Of a stretch of 64,000 nucleotides of DNA, positions 23,136 to 37,000 are shown piece by piece. Within the stretch, counting starts at the first letter, position 1, and every line of letters starts with the position of its first letter. Under the pieces are notes generated by a model, which had not been told where the DNA came from, ran no database searches, and saw only the letters and a list, made by a program, of their open reading frames with translations. This DNA comes from Melanocharis versteri. Taxonomy: Eukaryota > Chordata > Aves > Passeriformes > Melanocharitidae. Both the position numbers and the translations under genes were made by a program. The stretch is taken from positions 2,275,827 through 2,339,826 of the forward strand of contig VZTG01007794.1 in NCBI GenBank assembly GCA_013397845.1, written 5' to 3'.

Positions 23136-26100
23136 CTGCACAAGAAACAAAAGAATTATTAAATCCGGAAAATGGACAGAATTTGGTTTGCTTTCTCTCC
23201 TTTACATGAATCACACACTAGGGCCTCAGCAACTATTCAGATGCTGCAATCCGCAGGACACAGAGTGGTAGCAGCATCTGCAGCACACTACAAAGCAGAT
23301 CTACAACCCCTGCCTGAATTCAGGAGGCAATGTAATTCAGACACATATACTACAAAGCTGGATTCAGTATCACTGCATTGCAGTTGCCTACACACAGAGG
23401 TAAGGGCCCTTCTGCGTGCACTGTGCATCATGTAACAAGAAGCAGGTTTGAGAATTTCAGATGTGAACTGGTTTAGAGGCTGCAGTGCCCAGTAAAAGCC
23501 ACCATGGTTTCTTGTAAAAGCTACCAAGGTTACCTACAAAACCAAGCAAAAATCCAAATAACCTACAGACTGGCATCACAGCTTCAGGAAACAATTTGCC
23601 AGACAAGAAACAAGTCAGAGCTCCACTGGTGAGGGCACACTCTCTCTTAGCATACAAAGGTGTTAAGCAGCCCGTTTAGAGCCCACAGTTACACTGCTGC
23701 CAATCTTGCCCTGTTCAGGCTGCCCAGAGAAAAGAGTTCCCTGTAACCTTACAGTGCTGGCTCAACGCTGTTCACTGTACACCACCCTGACTGCAGCAGA
23801 GCTGGGTTACAAGGGTAACCTCCGACTGAGAACCACACCCTCTTCCCTGCCTACGTCTGTGGCAGCTCCCTAACCTCATTCTGTCAGACTGACGGGGACC
23901 AGCTTGCATGCGCAGCCACAAAGGCTTATCTGAACCCAGATCACTTTCCTAAACATCATTAGGGAGCGATGACCCAGGCGGTTATGCCGGCAGATCCAAG
24001 TGAAGGGAGGAAACAACACAGACCTAGAGCCAGTCCTATTTCAGGCCAGCTCAGGTACAGCTAAGACTTTCCACCTGACTGCAACTACTACCATGTGACA
24101 CTGCTTGCTGTGACCTTGGCAGTGTAACCAACACGTGCTGCTTCTCCCCTTTCTAAAGCAAACACTAAAAATCCATTGACCTCACCTCTCTCTCTGACAG
24201 CTCTGACGAGTTTTGGGCCAAACTATAGTAATAAATTGTAAAGCCATTTTTACTACTTTTATTTTAAAAACAAAGCTGACTTAACTTTTCTAGGGAGAAA
24301 AAAATACCCACAGAGCCTTCCAACAGACAATGCCACAGCTCTTATTACAACCAAGTGAAGTCCAGCCTAAATCTTCACTCCCTCTTTTATTTTTTTTTTT
24401 CTCCAATATGTTTGCTTACCTGGGGACGTATCTAAGTTTTAGGGTTTGCAGTCATTCTACAGAGCAAATATTACCTGAAAGCGCAACAAGAAGCACAGGA
24501 CATGTGCACCACAGCAGTTTTTAGCGGTGCTACCTGAGCAAAGCACAGGTGGCAAACCAACTCTGTCATACAGGCAAGTTTGGAAGAGAACAGCAACAGC
24601 GAAAGCTTACATTTATTTACTACCAAAAAAAGCCACTTTTCTGTGGGGTAGATGATCACCAAACAAGTCGAGGGCTTGCCTGCACTGTCTCCTCTCTGAA
24701 ATGAGACTCCAAAAAGGCTGTGTTTATGCCACATCTCCTTACCTAGCTGTGTGATCCTAATGACAGCAAGGCACTGTGGCATTTACAGTGCTGCTGGCAA
24801 TCAAGGTCCAATACCTGGCCTTGCTGCTGCTCAGATTTCTAAGAAAGTTCAAATATGTTGACTTGCTTTAAGCCCACTGTCTGCCTGTGTCCTGTTCTTC
24901 ATGTCAGAGTGTTGTCTCCCATGTGAAATTGAAACTCGGTGGGTAATAATGCTCCCACTTCCTCCAGAATCACAATGAGCCTTTGGATCCCTCTACAAAA
25001 CCCAAACAAGCAGCAGCAAGTCGGCCTCTCTGCTGTCTTTCATGGACACTTCTTGGAGAGTTCAGATGCCACTGTCACCCCATCTCTTTTTTCCTGGCAG
25101 GCATGGTAGCCTTGGTGGCTGGAGAAGGTGTGTCTGCTCATCCTCACCACTACGTAAGACCAACAGGAGAGGTCTGCAGGCTCATGACAAGGTAGGCACA
25201 GTACAGGCTCTGCCTGCTGTCAAAGGGACAGCAACGTCAGGACCAGCACAGCCAGATGTGCTTAAATCACATCTAAAATGTGTTAAAGTGCTGCCTAAAC
25301 TCTGAATGCATTTATCGCTCCTGGGAGAAGGCACTGTTTGTTTCTACCCCATGGCAGCAGTGAAGGTTTGAAGTTACAAAACTACCAGCAGAAGCATCAA
25401 CATCATTAAGTGTCCAAGGACTGTTTATTTTTCCAGATGACTCAGTATCCCCTTCTTAGCTAATTATTCCTCAGCACATTAAGATGTGTCACAAGCTAAG
25501 AAATTTCACATGATTGATTATTTGGTATGAAGCATCCTGTTAGCAACTGAGTAAACAGGGGGGATGCTTCCAATTAGCAGGAAGGTTCAGGGTGGAGGGG
25601 AAAGAAGAATGCATCTATGGCATGAAGAACAGCATTCAAGGGTGCAAGTGTGAATCACAACTTCAGCTACTGTAACATGCCAGTTTCCTTTCTAGAAAGG
25701 AACAGCCAATAGTCTGAGTCCGTCGCCAGGTGCTCCTCAACCAGACCCAGTCCCAATTTGATCCCTCTGTGGCTGTGAACTTCATCTCTACTGCCCTCAG
25801 TTTCCCCCTGTGGAGTTGCTAATTACTAAACAACTAAACTTCGAAGGGCACAGAAGCCATTCACTCTGCCACGCTTGGTGCTGCCACATGAACACTCTCA
25901 GGTGGTGCCAAAATTGAAGAGCTGCTATAAATCGATGACAGCCATCAGCCCCAGCGTCCCTGGCACTTTTCTCCTTCCCAGCACATGTTGCCTCACACCA
26001 GTGGGCCTTAAAAAGGCTCAGAGGAAGCTGCACTTAGGCACGGGGAATGCATATGATCCAAGTTTGCTTCTCAAGGTAGCTCTCCGCAGGTCATCAGGTT

Positions 26101-29100
26101 TCAGTGCTCAGAGGTGTATGGGAAGAGTGACCCCATAACCTTCAAGCACAGGAAAATCTGTAGGAATTCCCAGAAGTCTGCCATCGGTACTGCCCAACTG
26201 ATACAGGCAGGAGTGCACTCCAAAATACCCTGGACAGGCAAAACACCACCACCACTTGCTTAGTACTTAGTCACTAATACACTCCTGACCACGGATTTAT
26301 CTTTGAAGGGACTTTTGGAGGTCATCTAGTCCAACCTCCTGCTTAAGCAGGATTAATTTCCAAGTTTTACATGTTAGGCAAGAGAAGTATTCAAACAGAC
26401 GCTATCCTAAAATGAGAGGCCTAACACAAAGGCAACTACTGATACAACATTGACCACTCACACCTGCACCAAAGCAGCAATAAAGAACCATGCAGAGGAA
26501 TCTCTTGCTGTTTCCACCCTGCTGCCCCTATTTTCTAGTAGTGGCTCCATCTCATGAAAATCACAGTCACAGAGACACTTTGCCTCTCTCCACATATCAG
26601 TAAAACGTTATCACAGACCTCAGACAAGAGCTCAAAGTAACATTCAGAAAAGGGTGAGGAATTTGTTAATCAAATATTCACTAAAATGACCGTATTTCTA
26701 CTTCATTGAATTACTTTTGAGCATGCAATAACCTGCTACCGCAAACACTCTTCTCAAGGGCCCTTCAAGCCTTACCCCTTTCAATGCAAAAGACCGACAC
26801 AAAATTCCAACACTGCACAACAAAGAAACTCTTCACCAGTTATAAACGTCTGGAAATTATTTACCCACTACACCATTTTCAAGTGCTATAGCTATCACCC
26901 TCACTGGTTTTCCTTGATATTAAAGAACTAACTTGTATTTACTGCAATCTTGAGCGGCTTTTGAATGGAGAAATTCTGGAAAATTTCATCTCAGCTAATA
27001 AAATTGGACAACACAAAAAAAACCATGTACAGTATTTTCATCAAATGCATGCAAACACATGAGTAGACCACCTCAGGGAACTGATACAAAGCAAGGACAC
27101 CTGCCCGACAAGGAGGACAGGATTACATACTCACTTTGAATGAACATCAGGGCACATAGCACCAAGAAAGGAAGTCCTGTGTCCCCTCAAAACACACTTC
27201 CACCACCTCCCTTATGCTGGCTTTAGCACTTACGTAAATCAGTCACAGTTTTCAGCTAGCTCAGTTTTTGATCCAGCTCAACCTGAAGGCACAGGAACAT
27301 TACTGCAACGGAATGTGGCACAATACAAGACTGGGACTTCTTCCACTGCCAACTCAGACTTATGTGGTGACAGTATCTCCAAAGAAACACCAGGAGATTT
27401 GGACAAGAAAAGGATCTCCTGTCATTTCAGCAAAAACACCGGTGTGCTTCACAAGAACGGTCTGCATGAATCTGCACTACTAATACAGCCATGGGAGCAC
27501 TGAAAAGGTCTGCATCTGAACACTCCAGAAGCCAGTGCAACAGCTCTGACCAAGTTCTTACCACTGGTGTATACCCTAAAAAACAGTCAAGGCACCATTC
27601 TTACCTTGCCTGCATCCTAGAGTAAATGTGATTTTAAAGAGTGCTGTTACCTAGCAATCCAGTGTTACTCTCCTTTTCAATCATAAGTTTTGGAACTATC
27701 CCTTGCTCCCTATACTCCTAAGATCTGTAATTCCATAATCATTCAGCTATTCCTTTTCCTTCTTTCCGTCAGCAACTCATCCACACAGATAAGCCCCATG
27801 GAAAACCAATGTTTTGGTTTTCCAAAGCAAAGCAAATGCTGAGGCCAACTACCCAAAGCCTGCTGTCAAAGCCAAAGAAACCAGGTAACGATATTCTTCA
27901 CTCTTATAGTAGTGACCAGATCTGCACAGTCAAACAGTGGGGACCAACAACACCTTTATTTTTTTAAAAGATCAAAACAGACATGCTCCAGGCACCATAA
28001 AGATCTGAACTGTATCTGTCATCCATCATTAAAACACAGGAAATAAACCTAAGACAGCACATGTAACACAAATGCCTAAACCCCTACTCTGCCACTGCAG
28101 ATCTATTTATAGACCGTCTGCCACAGCGAGCTGCAGGAGCCAACTGTGAACTACGGGACTCAATCCATTCACAGCTCTCCTCGTAAAGGAAACAAAGTGA
28201 TTAAGGGCTGCGTGTGTTAAAAATACACAAGATATTCATTACCAAGACATAATTGGTTTTACATTAATGACAGACAAAAAGGCCAGGATCCACAAAGAGG
28301 AATTAAGTCATTTTTAAATCTGTTTATGAATAGGATTAGCTATTAAACAGGATATTTACTGATCCAAGTTACCAACAGAAACTCATTACAGGTATATCTG
28401 TTAACAATTCTGAAGCAAAACACAGTAACCTCTTTCTGCAGATCACAAACAGGAACAGCAGATAACAAAAAAGCTGCATACCTTTAAAATCCAGAAGCCA
28501 CAACTCTAAAGTACTCATGGTACTTATTGTTCTAATATCCAAACACCTAAAATCATACTATATATTCATATTCACAGCACTGTACTAAAATAGGGAGGGG
28601 TTATTCCCAGTGCACCAGCAGAAAATTAAGCTACAGAGAGGACAACTATCTGTGTGAAGTCAAAGGAAATGAGCAGTAGAGCAGGCGCTGGATTAGCCTC
28701 AGAAGTTCTCTCTGGTGGGTCTATGGGGCTTGAGGTGAAGCCAAGAAAGGTCCCTCCCCTGTCTCTGCCTTTTGGGAATTGCGTGTGAATTCAGAGAACT
28801 GCCAACACTTCTGTAACTTTACACTGCTATCACCTCTCAAATGTCCCTTTACTGGTTTCAGAAGTATTGAGGTCTCAAGAAGAGGACAATGGTGGAAAGC
28901 CACAAGATCAGATTTGGCTCCCAGCCCTGACCTGGGTGGCCAGGCCCCAACCAGTAAGGTGCGATCACAACCCAGACAGCAGTAACCACGCTGGGGGGAG
29001 CTGTGGCAAGGAGAACAACACAAACAAGAAGGAAGAGAAGGCGTGTAGCTGTGTCTCGACCATGAAAAAAAGCCAGGAACAACTGACCTAGGCTAGTTGT

Positions 29101-29800
29101 TCACAGAACAAAAAACAGTAATGGCTCTAGGCCTTCCTGACAAAGCTATACCAGAAAAGGATGCCTAATGCTGCCAGAATTCAGTCTTAAGAGAAAAACG
29201 ACCTGGAGACGAAGGCATGCTCGCACCACAAGGCAGTACAGAGCTTCCTGCAGCTTTGGTGGCATTAGCCTCACTCCTCGCTCACAAACCTCCCTTAACT
29301 TAGTCTCTCTCCTTCCAAACAAGACCCTCTCAGGCAAGCCTGGAGAACTCTGGAACCAGACAAGCCAACAGAGCTCAGATGAGCATCTGTGTCCTGCTGC
29401 TAAAAAGGCTGGCTTGCCCACTTGTTTCTACTATGAAGATTAAGTTATTCACACTTTTAAGAAGTATGTCATGCTATCTTTTCCCCCAGTTGCCTCCCCT
29501 TACTCACTGGACCTCCAAAAGAGCGTTCTGGAGAACAACCAGGAAAGCACAGACTAGCGCCCACACTTCCCGAGTCCCCATGACACACGCGAGTAAATGC
29601 CACACTTGTCAGGACACAGGCATTTCAGTCTAACTTTGCTGCGTGACTACTCATACCCACAAAAGCCTAACCCCAGCACCGCAGGCCCACGCGAAATTTG
29701 AGCAAAGAAACTCTCTGAACATGCAGGAACTTCAAGAGAGTGTTTTCCCTCTCTCCCAGGCCACACTGCGGAGGCACGGACTGCAGCCCGGCGGGAGCAC
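23136..29800 (-). other. MRPL14: MRPL14 5' intron, no exon recognised
   Basis: This roughly 6.7-kb stretch separates the first coding exon from the CpG island. It is AT-rich and largely unique. A CR1 fragment is at 26290-26360 and T-rich runs lie near 24386-24400. No coding exon or RNA gene is supportable. A possible donor for the non-coding first exon reads CCTGAGC|GTGAGC on the minus strand at 29943-29949, but it is not a strong consensus. Confidence 0.6.
26290..26360 (-). mobile_element. CR1 retrotransposon 3' fragment (inverted)
   Basis: The plus strand reads GAAGGGACTTTTGGAGGTCATCTAGTCCAACCTCCTGC, close to the reverse complement of the 3' terminal region of avian CR1 elements (…GGACTAGATGACCT…). 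The copy is heavily 5'-truncated, as most CR1 copies are, and lies in the MRPL14 5' intron in the same orientation as the gene. Its outer limits are approximate. Confidence 0.8.
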
Positions 29801-29819
29801 AGCGTGTAAGCGACACACA

Positions 29820-30790
29820 GGCTGCAGCTCCCAGCTGCTTTCGCGCGATGTCACCACCCTCTGCCGCGCTGCGTGCCACTCGGGTGCCACTCGCCCCGCG
29901 CATCTTCGGGGACAGCGTTTCTCCGTCCCTCTCGAGCAGCAGCTCACGCTCAGGGCTGACACGTTCCAAGCCCCGTGCGCAGAGCGCCAGGGGCACCTGC
30001 AAGCGGCTCCCTCCAAGGCACGGGCGGCAAGGCCGGGACCCGCGGGCGGGGAGGGCCCGGCCAGCCCCGGGACCCACAGGCGAGCACGGCAGCGGCACAG
30101 CCCCAGCGCCCGGGGCCCGAGAGGGGCCGTCNNNNNNNNNNNNNNNNNNNNNNNNNNNNNNNNNNNNNNNNNNNNNNNNNNNNNNNNNNNNNNNNNNNNN
30201 NNNNNNNNNNNNNNNNNNNNNNNNNNNNNNNNNNNNNNNNNNNNNNNNNNNNNNNNNNNNNNNNNNNNNNNNNNNNNNNNNNNNNNNNNNNNNNNNNNNN
30301 NNNNNNNNNNNNNNNNNNNNNNNNNNNNNNNNNNNNNNNNNNNNNNNNNNNNNNNNNNNNNNNNNNNNNNNNNNNNNNNNNNNNNNNNNNNNNNNNNNNN
30401 NNNNNNNNNNNNNNNNNNNNNNNNNNNNNNNNNNNNNNNNNNNNNNNNNNNNNNNNNNNNNNNNNNNNNNNNNNNNNNNNNNNNNNNNNNNNNNNNNCGG
30501 GGCGGGGGGCGCGCCCGGCGCGGCGCCCGTGGAGCGGCCTGGGCCGCCCGCCGCCCCAGGGCCTCCCGGGGCGTCTTTCTGTCCCGTAGTCGCCTGTCCT
30601 TTGCCGCCCCTCGCCTCCGTTGGGTTAACGTGGTTTGTGCACCTCGGGGGTCGCCGGACCCCTGCCCGCGGCGCGCCCGTCTCTTCTGCGGTCGACGCTT
30701 TTGTGCGTGCTCGGGCTCGGAGAGCTGCCTGCCTGCCCCCCGCCGCTCCTGCAGGCACCGCTGTGATGGAGAGCAGCAGGGAGGCGAGAG
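29820..30790. promoter_or_regulatory. CpG island, probable shared promoter of MRPL14 and TMEM63B
   Basis: Both sides of the gap (29820-30131 and 30498-30760) are strongly GC-rich with dense CpG (for example CGGGGCGGGGGGCGCGCCCGG begins the right side), in sharp contrast to the AT-rich introns on either side. MRPL14 is transcribed leftward and TMEM63B rightward from here, as in mammals, where the two genes also lie head to head. No canonical GTAAG or GTGAG donor occurs on the plus strand from 30498 to 30840, so the first TMEM63B exon probably ends inside the gap. The transcription starts cannot be placed. Confidence 0.8.
30132..30497. other. Assembly gap (366 N) inside the CpG island
   Basis: A run of 366 N sits in the most GC-rich part of the window. 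It probably hides the transcription start sites and the first exons of one or both genes. Long open frames that appear to cross it (29643-31082 plus, 29732-30952 minus and others) are artefacts of reading through N. Confidence 0.97.
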
Positions 30791-33758
30791 GGATGTTCCA
30801 AGGGTGGTGGGAGTAGCGAGCAGGTTTCTGATATTACCCTGCTTCTCCTCCCCTGGAATACTTAACAAAGGACTATCGGATATGGCTCGCGTCTGTGGCC
30901 AGTTAGCCAAGCAATCCCTTTTTGCTCTTGTCTCGGTCGCCAGCCCCTCCACATCAGCAAACCATGTTTTTTCCTCTTGCCGTAGAGTGCACCCTTTATG
31001 TAGCTACCTGCTGGAGGAGGCATCACGCCAAAAATCTGCAATGTGGCTGCAGTCAGCCCGGCGTTCTCAGCAGGTTTGGTAGCTCTCAGCTGGATGGAGA
31101 GCAGGTGTTTTGGCAATTTGAGGTTCTGGGCACCTCCCTCCCTTGCTCGTCTCGATAGTAGAAGTTAGAAACAAGAAGCCTGTCGGTGTGTGCTCAGGGT
31201 GGCTAATTTAGTTGTGCAGAGTCCTCGAGGAGTCCTCTCCCTCCTGGGTTTTTCTGTTACTGAGAAAGTGTCCTGCTCCATGGTGTCATTCTCTGGAGTA
31301 AGCACACACGGAAAGCCATGGGCTGTGGGGCAGAAGCATCCGATTAGCAGCAGTCACAAAGCCACGGAAGGGTTGTGTGGCTCCGGGGCTCCGGTGCCTT
31401 TTGGATGGTGCTGCCGATGCCCCACCCGAGTGTGGGACAGAGCCTTTGCTGGTGCCTGGCAGGGCCCAGTACCCCTCCCCTCCAAAAAACCGCACTGTAC
31501 AGTCCCTAAGAGCTTTTATTACTCTTAATGCTTCTGAGAGAGTGCAGAGCTGACCACTCAGCTCGTAACTGACTCCAGGAGGACTCCATTCAACCAGAAA
31601 TAGCAAAGCGTTGCTTCTAATGGCTGCAATTAACTGGTATCTGCCGAGGAAGGCCTTTTTCATCTCGAACCTTTTAGTAGTAGGAATACACTATCTTCAT
31701 GGGGGGAGACGTCCGTTCTGCAGCCTTCACCTGGATACCGTGAGAGCAAAATAAACATGAAAGAAGATGCCTTTGAGGGGGTTGGGAAGAGGCTCTGGTT
31801 TGACTCATAAGTATGTTTTGTTGCACTAAGTTTGCTCTATTTTTGTCTCTTCGTGTCTTTGGTAACCTTGGAAGGAACTGAAGCTACTGTATTTTCTGAG
31901 GGTGTCAGTTTTCATGTCAAGAAGGCATTGCCACGAGGCTTTGCAATGCTCCATTTTCTTGCCCTTTGACCGGAGTGCAGTGCAACTATCCTGAATTGTT
32001 CTGAAGCCATGAGTTGAGCCAAGAAAAGAAAAATCCAGGAGTGTGCTTTGCTTCTAGTTTGTGTGGGGGTTTGTTTTTTTTCTTTCTCGGCTTAAAATAT
32101 CCTTGGTTATATTTTTCAGCTTTCTGCAGTAATAAAGTGGGCTAGGAACTTGTTTGAAGGGGTTTTTATATTGTTCATGTGGAAAAAAAATCTTAACGAA
32201 ATCTCTTCATCCTGGGAACTAGAACTTCCAGAAAATCCCGGGTAGCCTGAGGTTTGCAATAAAAGCCTGAGAGCTAGCAGTGCAGAGGCCCTGTTTTTTG
32301 TCTGTTGGTGATTACACTTTGCGAGAGCCTCCAGTTACTGGGAGCCCCGCAGCATCCTGCCGGCAGCTCCTCTGCCCCCCTCCCATCCACACCGAGGTGC
32401 AGCCCCAGCCTGCATCCTTATTGTGAGCGCCCCGTCTCCATCCTGGTGGCCAGGGTGAGGCTGTATGCTGAAAATCCAAGGACTGCAGGCAGCACCTCCC
32501 GCTCCCACCTAAGACAGTTGGGACCTGTGTCATCTGACGTGAAGCCTGCGCAGCCGTGTGGTGCTTGGGGTGGGAGGAGACCCTGGGTGTAGGATACTCC
32601 GTGTGCGCTGTTAATTGCAGACAGCGCTGGTTATGGATCCTGTGGCTGATTTGCATATCAAAGCATCTGAGAGCTCTGCCGTGGGTAGGGATGGGCAAGG
32701 ATGATAAGGCTTGCTGTAGGCTGGGACCGGATCTTCCCCGGGGCTTTTTGTGGTGTACAGATGAGACGAGATGATGGGAATGTTTGGAAAATGGAGTTTG
32801 TCTCCATGTCCTTGAATGACAGGACCATGAAGGCTCTTTTAATCTAGCAGCAGCTTTCCAGAGAGTGGGAACCAAGCAATTCTTGGTGACAGTCCCTCAG
32901 GCTGCTCCTTCTCTGCCTCTTCCTGCCACTGAGAGCTTGCTGGGTAGCCCAGTGTCGAGCCCTGCAGATGTCCCTGTCCCGCCCCATCATCTGGCAGCTC
33001 CTGCAGCAAATGGCCAGTGTGCCAGCCCACAGCCTGTTCTCCATGCTGCCTCTAGCACAAGGAGGCAGAGGCCCTGCTTGGAGCCTCAAAGCAAAGGAGC
33101 AGATTTCCTACTGCCCGAACTGGCTCTGCAGGGCCTCAGGTCTTTCCTGATGGCTCAGGAGGTGTTGGGGAGGGGGGGCAGGGAATGGCAGAGCCTTGAA
33201 TGGGCCATGGCCTCTGAGATACTGAATGAGTCAGAGGAAGGCTTGGCTATGTCTGATCTCAGCACGGCTGTCTGTTCTTCCTCCTGGCTCTGGAAATGAA
33301 CCTGGGGAGCATTTTTTCTTGCAGGCTGTGCTGGAAACTGAAATGCAGGTTTCCAGGAAGGGAGAGAGGTGGGAGTCGCTTAGCAAATGTGTTGCTGGTC
33401 CTGATGCTCTAGCTCCAAAGGACCGCACCGTGGGGCAGGTGGTTTGTCTGAAGGTAGCTCTGTGTTCATTGTGGCAGTGCCTGCTGCCTGGAGCTGCAGT
33501 CCTCATCCTCTTTCCTGTGCCCTGTACAGCTCAGGCTCTTGCTAGGAAGGACTCCTCACCTTCCTTTCCATATGGCAAGTTGATGTGTGCAGGACCTGCC
33601 TTGAGCACAGCCTTATCAGGAGGCACCTCTCTGCCTGCAGCCTTCATCTGTCTGAAGCATTGTGGTTTGTCCAGGGTAGTGAGCTGGGGGGCATGCCTGA
33701 TGCATTGTCTAGAAAGTTGGTTAAAAGGAGAAGAATAAAAATCAGGGAATGAGAAAGA

Positions 33759-33780
33759 AATGCGTATGTATGTACGCATT
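33759..33780. repeat. Short perfect inverted repeat
   Basis: AATGCGTA and TACGCATT are exact reverse complements separated by TGTATG. The hairpin is small, and no T tract or other sign of function accompanies it. Confidence 0.8.
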
Positions 33781-36700
33781 CTGCAACAGAGAGAGGATGA
33801 GATTCATGAAGTTGCTGCCAAGCTTGTAGAGCAAAGGCTTGCGGTATAAAATGGCTTTTCTCTGAGCCTGCAGGCCTGTGGTTGGCACTGCCTTCTCACT
33901 TCATGTCCTTCCAGCATGGAGCTGGGTGTCTGCCCTCTGCTCCAAATACAGATTAGCTGCAGGAAGCCTGAGGCTGGCTTGCTATGAGAGATGCAGAACC
34001 CCTTCCTCCATGTTTCTCTGCACAGCGCTCACTGCCCTTTACAGGGTTATGTTTGCATGCTCCCTGTGTGTTCCTTGCACGATTGCTAAGCAGTCCTGGA
34101 AAGGCTTCTGTTCTCCCCATGGCTCTTGCATGTTGAAATTGCCTGCCTGCTATTCTCCCTCTTCTGTTTTCACCTCCCTTCCTTCACTCCTTCTTAAAGC
34201 CAGGTTGGGGGATGGAAAGTTTCCCAGTATCCCAATGTTTTTGTCAGGCCAAACTCTTGAAGTGGCTACACAGTTTATATGGGCAAGATAGGCATCCTGC
34301 TGGCATAGCCCATTACATCTGAGCAAGGTCTCCTGTTCTTGATGTACTTTGGTCTAACTGTTGATGCCAGCAGTCTCTGCCCACATGGTTGTTGTGCTGG
34401 GAAGAGAGAGAGGTCTTCTTTTATGCATGCTGTTTTTCCCCAGAGCAATTGGCTGGTGGTAGTACAGGTCTGGCTTAAAGCGAGGTTTTGAAGATTCCCA
34501 TTTCTGTTGGCTGTTTGTGCCGTTGCATTAAAGAAAGGGCTGGATCTCTTAAAGGACTGTATGTTAGAAAGGGAGCACATTGCATCAGCACAGGAGAAAG
34601 CAGTCACAGGCAGGATTCATGCTGCCTGTTCTCACTGTGTTCTTCTGTGGCCTTTCTGAGCCACCACAGCCATGCTACCTCTGAGCAGCCAGCTGAAAAA
34701 CCTCCCAGCCTTTCTCTGTCTGGAAGAGTGGCTGCTGCAGACCTTTACTGTGTGTCTGTTCCCTCCCACTCCCTGGAAGGACTGTATGCCCCCAGAGCTA
34801 CTCATATCCCTTCCTTGGGTGTGCTCATCACCTCTGCACCCCTGTAATTTTTTGTGCAGAGAAGTTGCTTGCTTTGACACCCCCTTCCCAAGCAATGCTC
34901 TCTCAGGTTTCTGTGTAGGTCTCTGTTCCCAGCTTAGTGCAGGGCGTCCCTCTGCAGACAGCTAGCTGCCACCAGTGATGTGACCTCTGGCTCTGTCGCC
35001 ACGTGGTGTTGCCTGTGGGGAGGTGTTGTGCTTTCTCCTGTTGACCTGCATGGAGGAGCTGTTCTGATGGGCTCCCTTACATCATCCACCGGTCTCCTGA
35101 TGTGTTGCTGACATAGGTCAGGGGGAGACTGCTATTCTTACAAGCGCGATTTTGCACAAGAGTGCATTTGGTGAGGGAGTTGTGTGCTGGCCTGGCCCTG
35201 CTTTTGCCAGATGAACAGTGGCCTTTAGTAGACTGTTTCAGGTCGCTTCAAAGTCAGAGACAGTCTTGGCGTGATCTCGTACTTAGAGGAAACTCAGATG
35301 GCAGCAGGCCTTGTCTTCTGCTTGAAATAATTATCACATCTGATGTTTTCTGCTGGAGGGAAGAGAGCACCTGGCAATGACACGGACTGGGGAGGGTCTC
35401 TGAAGGTGGCCTCAGGATAGTTGTGCTCTTGAGACAAAAATGTAGTGCCTTTGAGTCCCAAGGAAGATATTAAAAGGGATTCATCCTTCATCTGCCTGTG
35501 CTTATGGTCTACACTCCCTTTATGTGAAGCTGCTGAGTTTTGGAGGCTCTCAGGTGATGCTGGTAAAGCTGACATCTTGAGGATGTCTGCATACGCAAGT
35601 GGATGGTTTGGTTTCCCTGGGCTCTAACTCCGTGCTTGAGGCATAGACCTGGAAATGAATTATTGTTGTGTGTCCGCTGAGCTGCAGTTGCTGCCCAAGT
35701 ACTTGCTATTACTCACAACACAGAACAGGCAGCTTGAGTTGGCATTAGTCACAAAGTTATAAATCTGAGAGGAAGGAACTGGGTTTGCGGTGGATGCGAA
35801 ACTTGGTGTGAACTCCCAGCTAGGGCAGAAGGAGCTGATGCAGCTGTTGGATAGAAGGACTTAGCTCCAGCAGGCATGGAAAAGAGGAACAAATAAAATG
35901 TGACAGTAAGAGCTCTGTCTTCACCTTACAAAGAAGGTCAGGGGTGATAAGTTAATTTTAAAAAGCAAATCCAAGCACAAATCAGAACAGGTGACAAGAC
36001 TATTTTGGTAAATTAGATGTGGTCATATGGGCAGAGCCTTATGAAATTTCTCTGAAAATACTTACAGACTAAGGCAACTTTTGCATGGTGAGCAGCCACC
36101 AGAGAAAACATCTGGTGAAGGGACGTTCTGAGGTTTGATCCCTTGAAATACAGGGGAGGAGAATGGGACTACATCCAGCCTGTCTAAATAAGCTAGAATG
36201 AACAGTTAGTGTTTATTCTGTTAGGGAGGTGGGAGAATATGCCAGTTAAAAATCACGGGCATCCATTTGTCTGGAACGTAGCGCATCAAGTTGGTCAACA
36301 CCCCAGCCTTAGAGGACGGCCTGCCTCGTGGCTGAGCGGGGGCGACGGATATAATAGGTCTTGACTTAAGTCAGCCTGTGTCAGTGACCCAAGTGTAAGC
36401 CTTGTAAACAAATGAGGAAGGGGTGGGAGATAGGAAGCATGCCCCATGTGGACCCTCAACTAATGGCAAAGCTGAATTCAAAGGAGTTTCTATCTGATAA
36501 AGAGACCGTAGCTTGGCAGGCAGGGGAAGATGTTGGTATTGCCAGAGTTTGGGGGTAGGATTAGTGCTCTTCTGGGGAGCAGAAAAACACGAGGAAAGCC
36601 TTGTGCCAAGCTACGTGAGGAATGACACCTCTAAGGTGCAGGAAGCAATTAGTGCTGTCCTCAGCAGAGATGAGGTGTTGCTGAAGGGCCAGGCTCAGAT

Positions 36701-36789
36701 GTAGATGCAACTCTTGGAGAAGGATGTGTGCAAACAAGAGACTATCCAGCAAAGCAATAGAAAGTAAGGTCTTTAGAAATATGGTGTGG

Positions 36790-37000
36790 GAGGAAGGATG
36801 AGAAGGACTGTGTAGCCTGAGTAAGAGAAGGTGGAGGAGGGAACTTCATGGTCTTTAAGAATGTACAGCAATGTACTTTTTTAGAAGACTGTAGTTGTGA
36901 TGAAGACAGGGCAGGAAATCACTTTACCTGTAATTAGGGAGTTCAGACTTTATGGTTCCCTGCAATATCAGTTGGGATGGTGAAGCAGAAATGGAGGCTA
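36790..37000 (+). mobile_element. Possible ancient CR1-like LINE relic
   Basis: Scattered stretches (GAAGGTGGAGGAGGGAACTT at 36828-36847, AGGGAGTTCAGACTTTATGG, GGGCAGGAAATCAC) follow, in order, the 3' part of old CR1/L3-type elements in amniotes. Divergence is high and the call rests on pattern memory, so limits and identity are uncertain. Confidence 0.35.

Noticed and set aside
29643..31082. Open frames of 360-480 residues across the CpG island on both strands
   Set aside because: They exist only because runs of N have no stop codons; the flanking GC-rich DNA is open in several frames at once.
32312..32875. 187-residue minus-strand open frame near the TMEM63B promoter
   Set aside because: No recognisable domain or splice structure; Cys/His/Pro-rich composition typical of chance frames.
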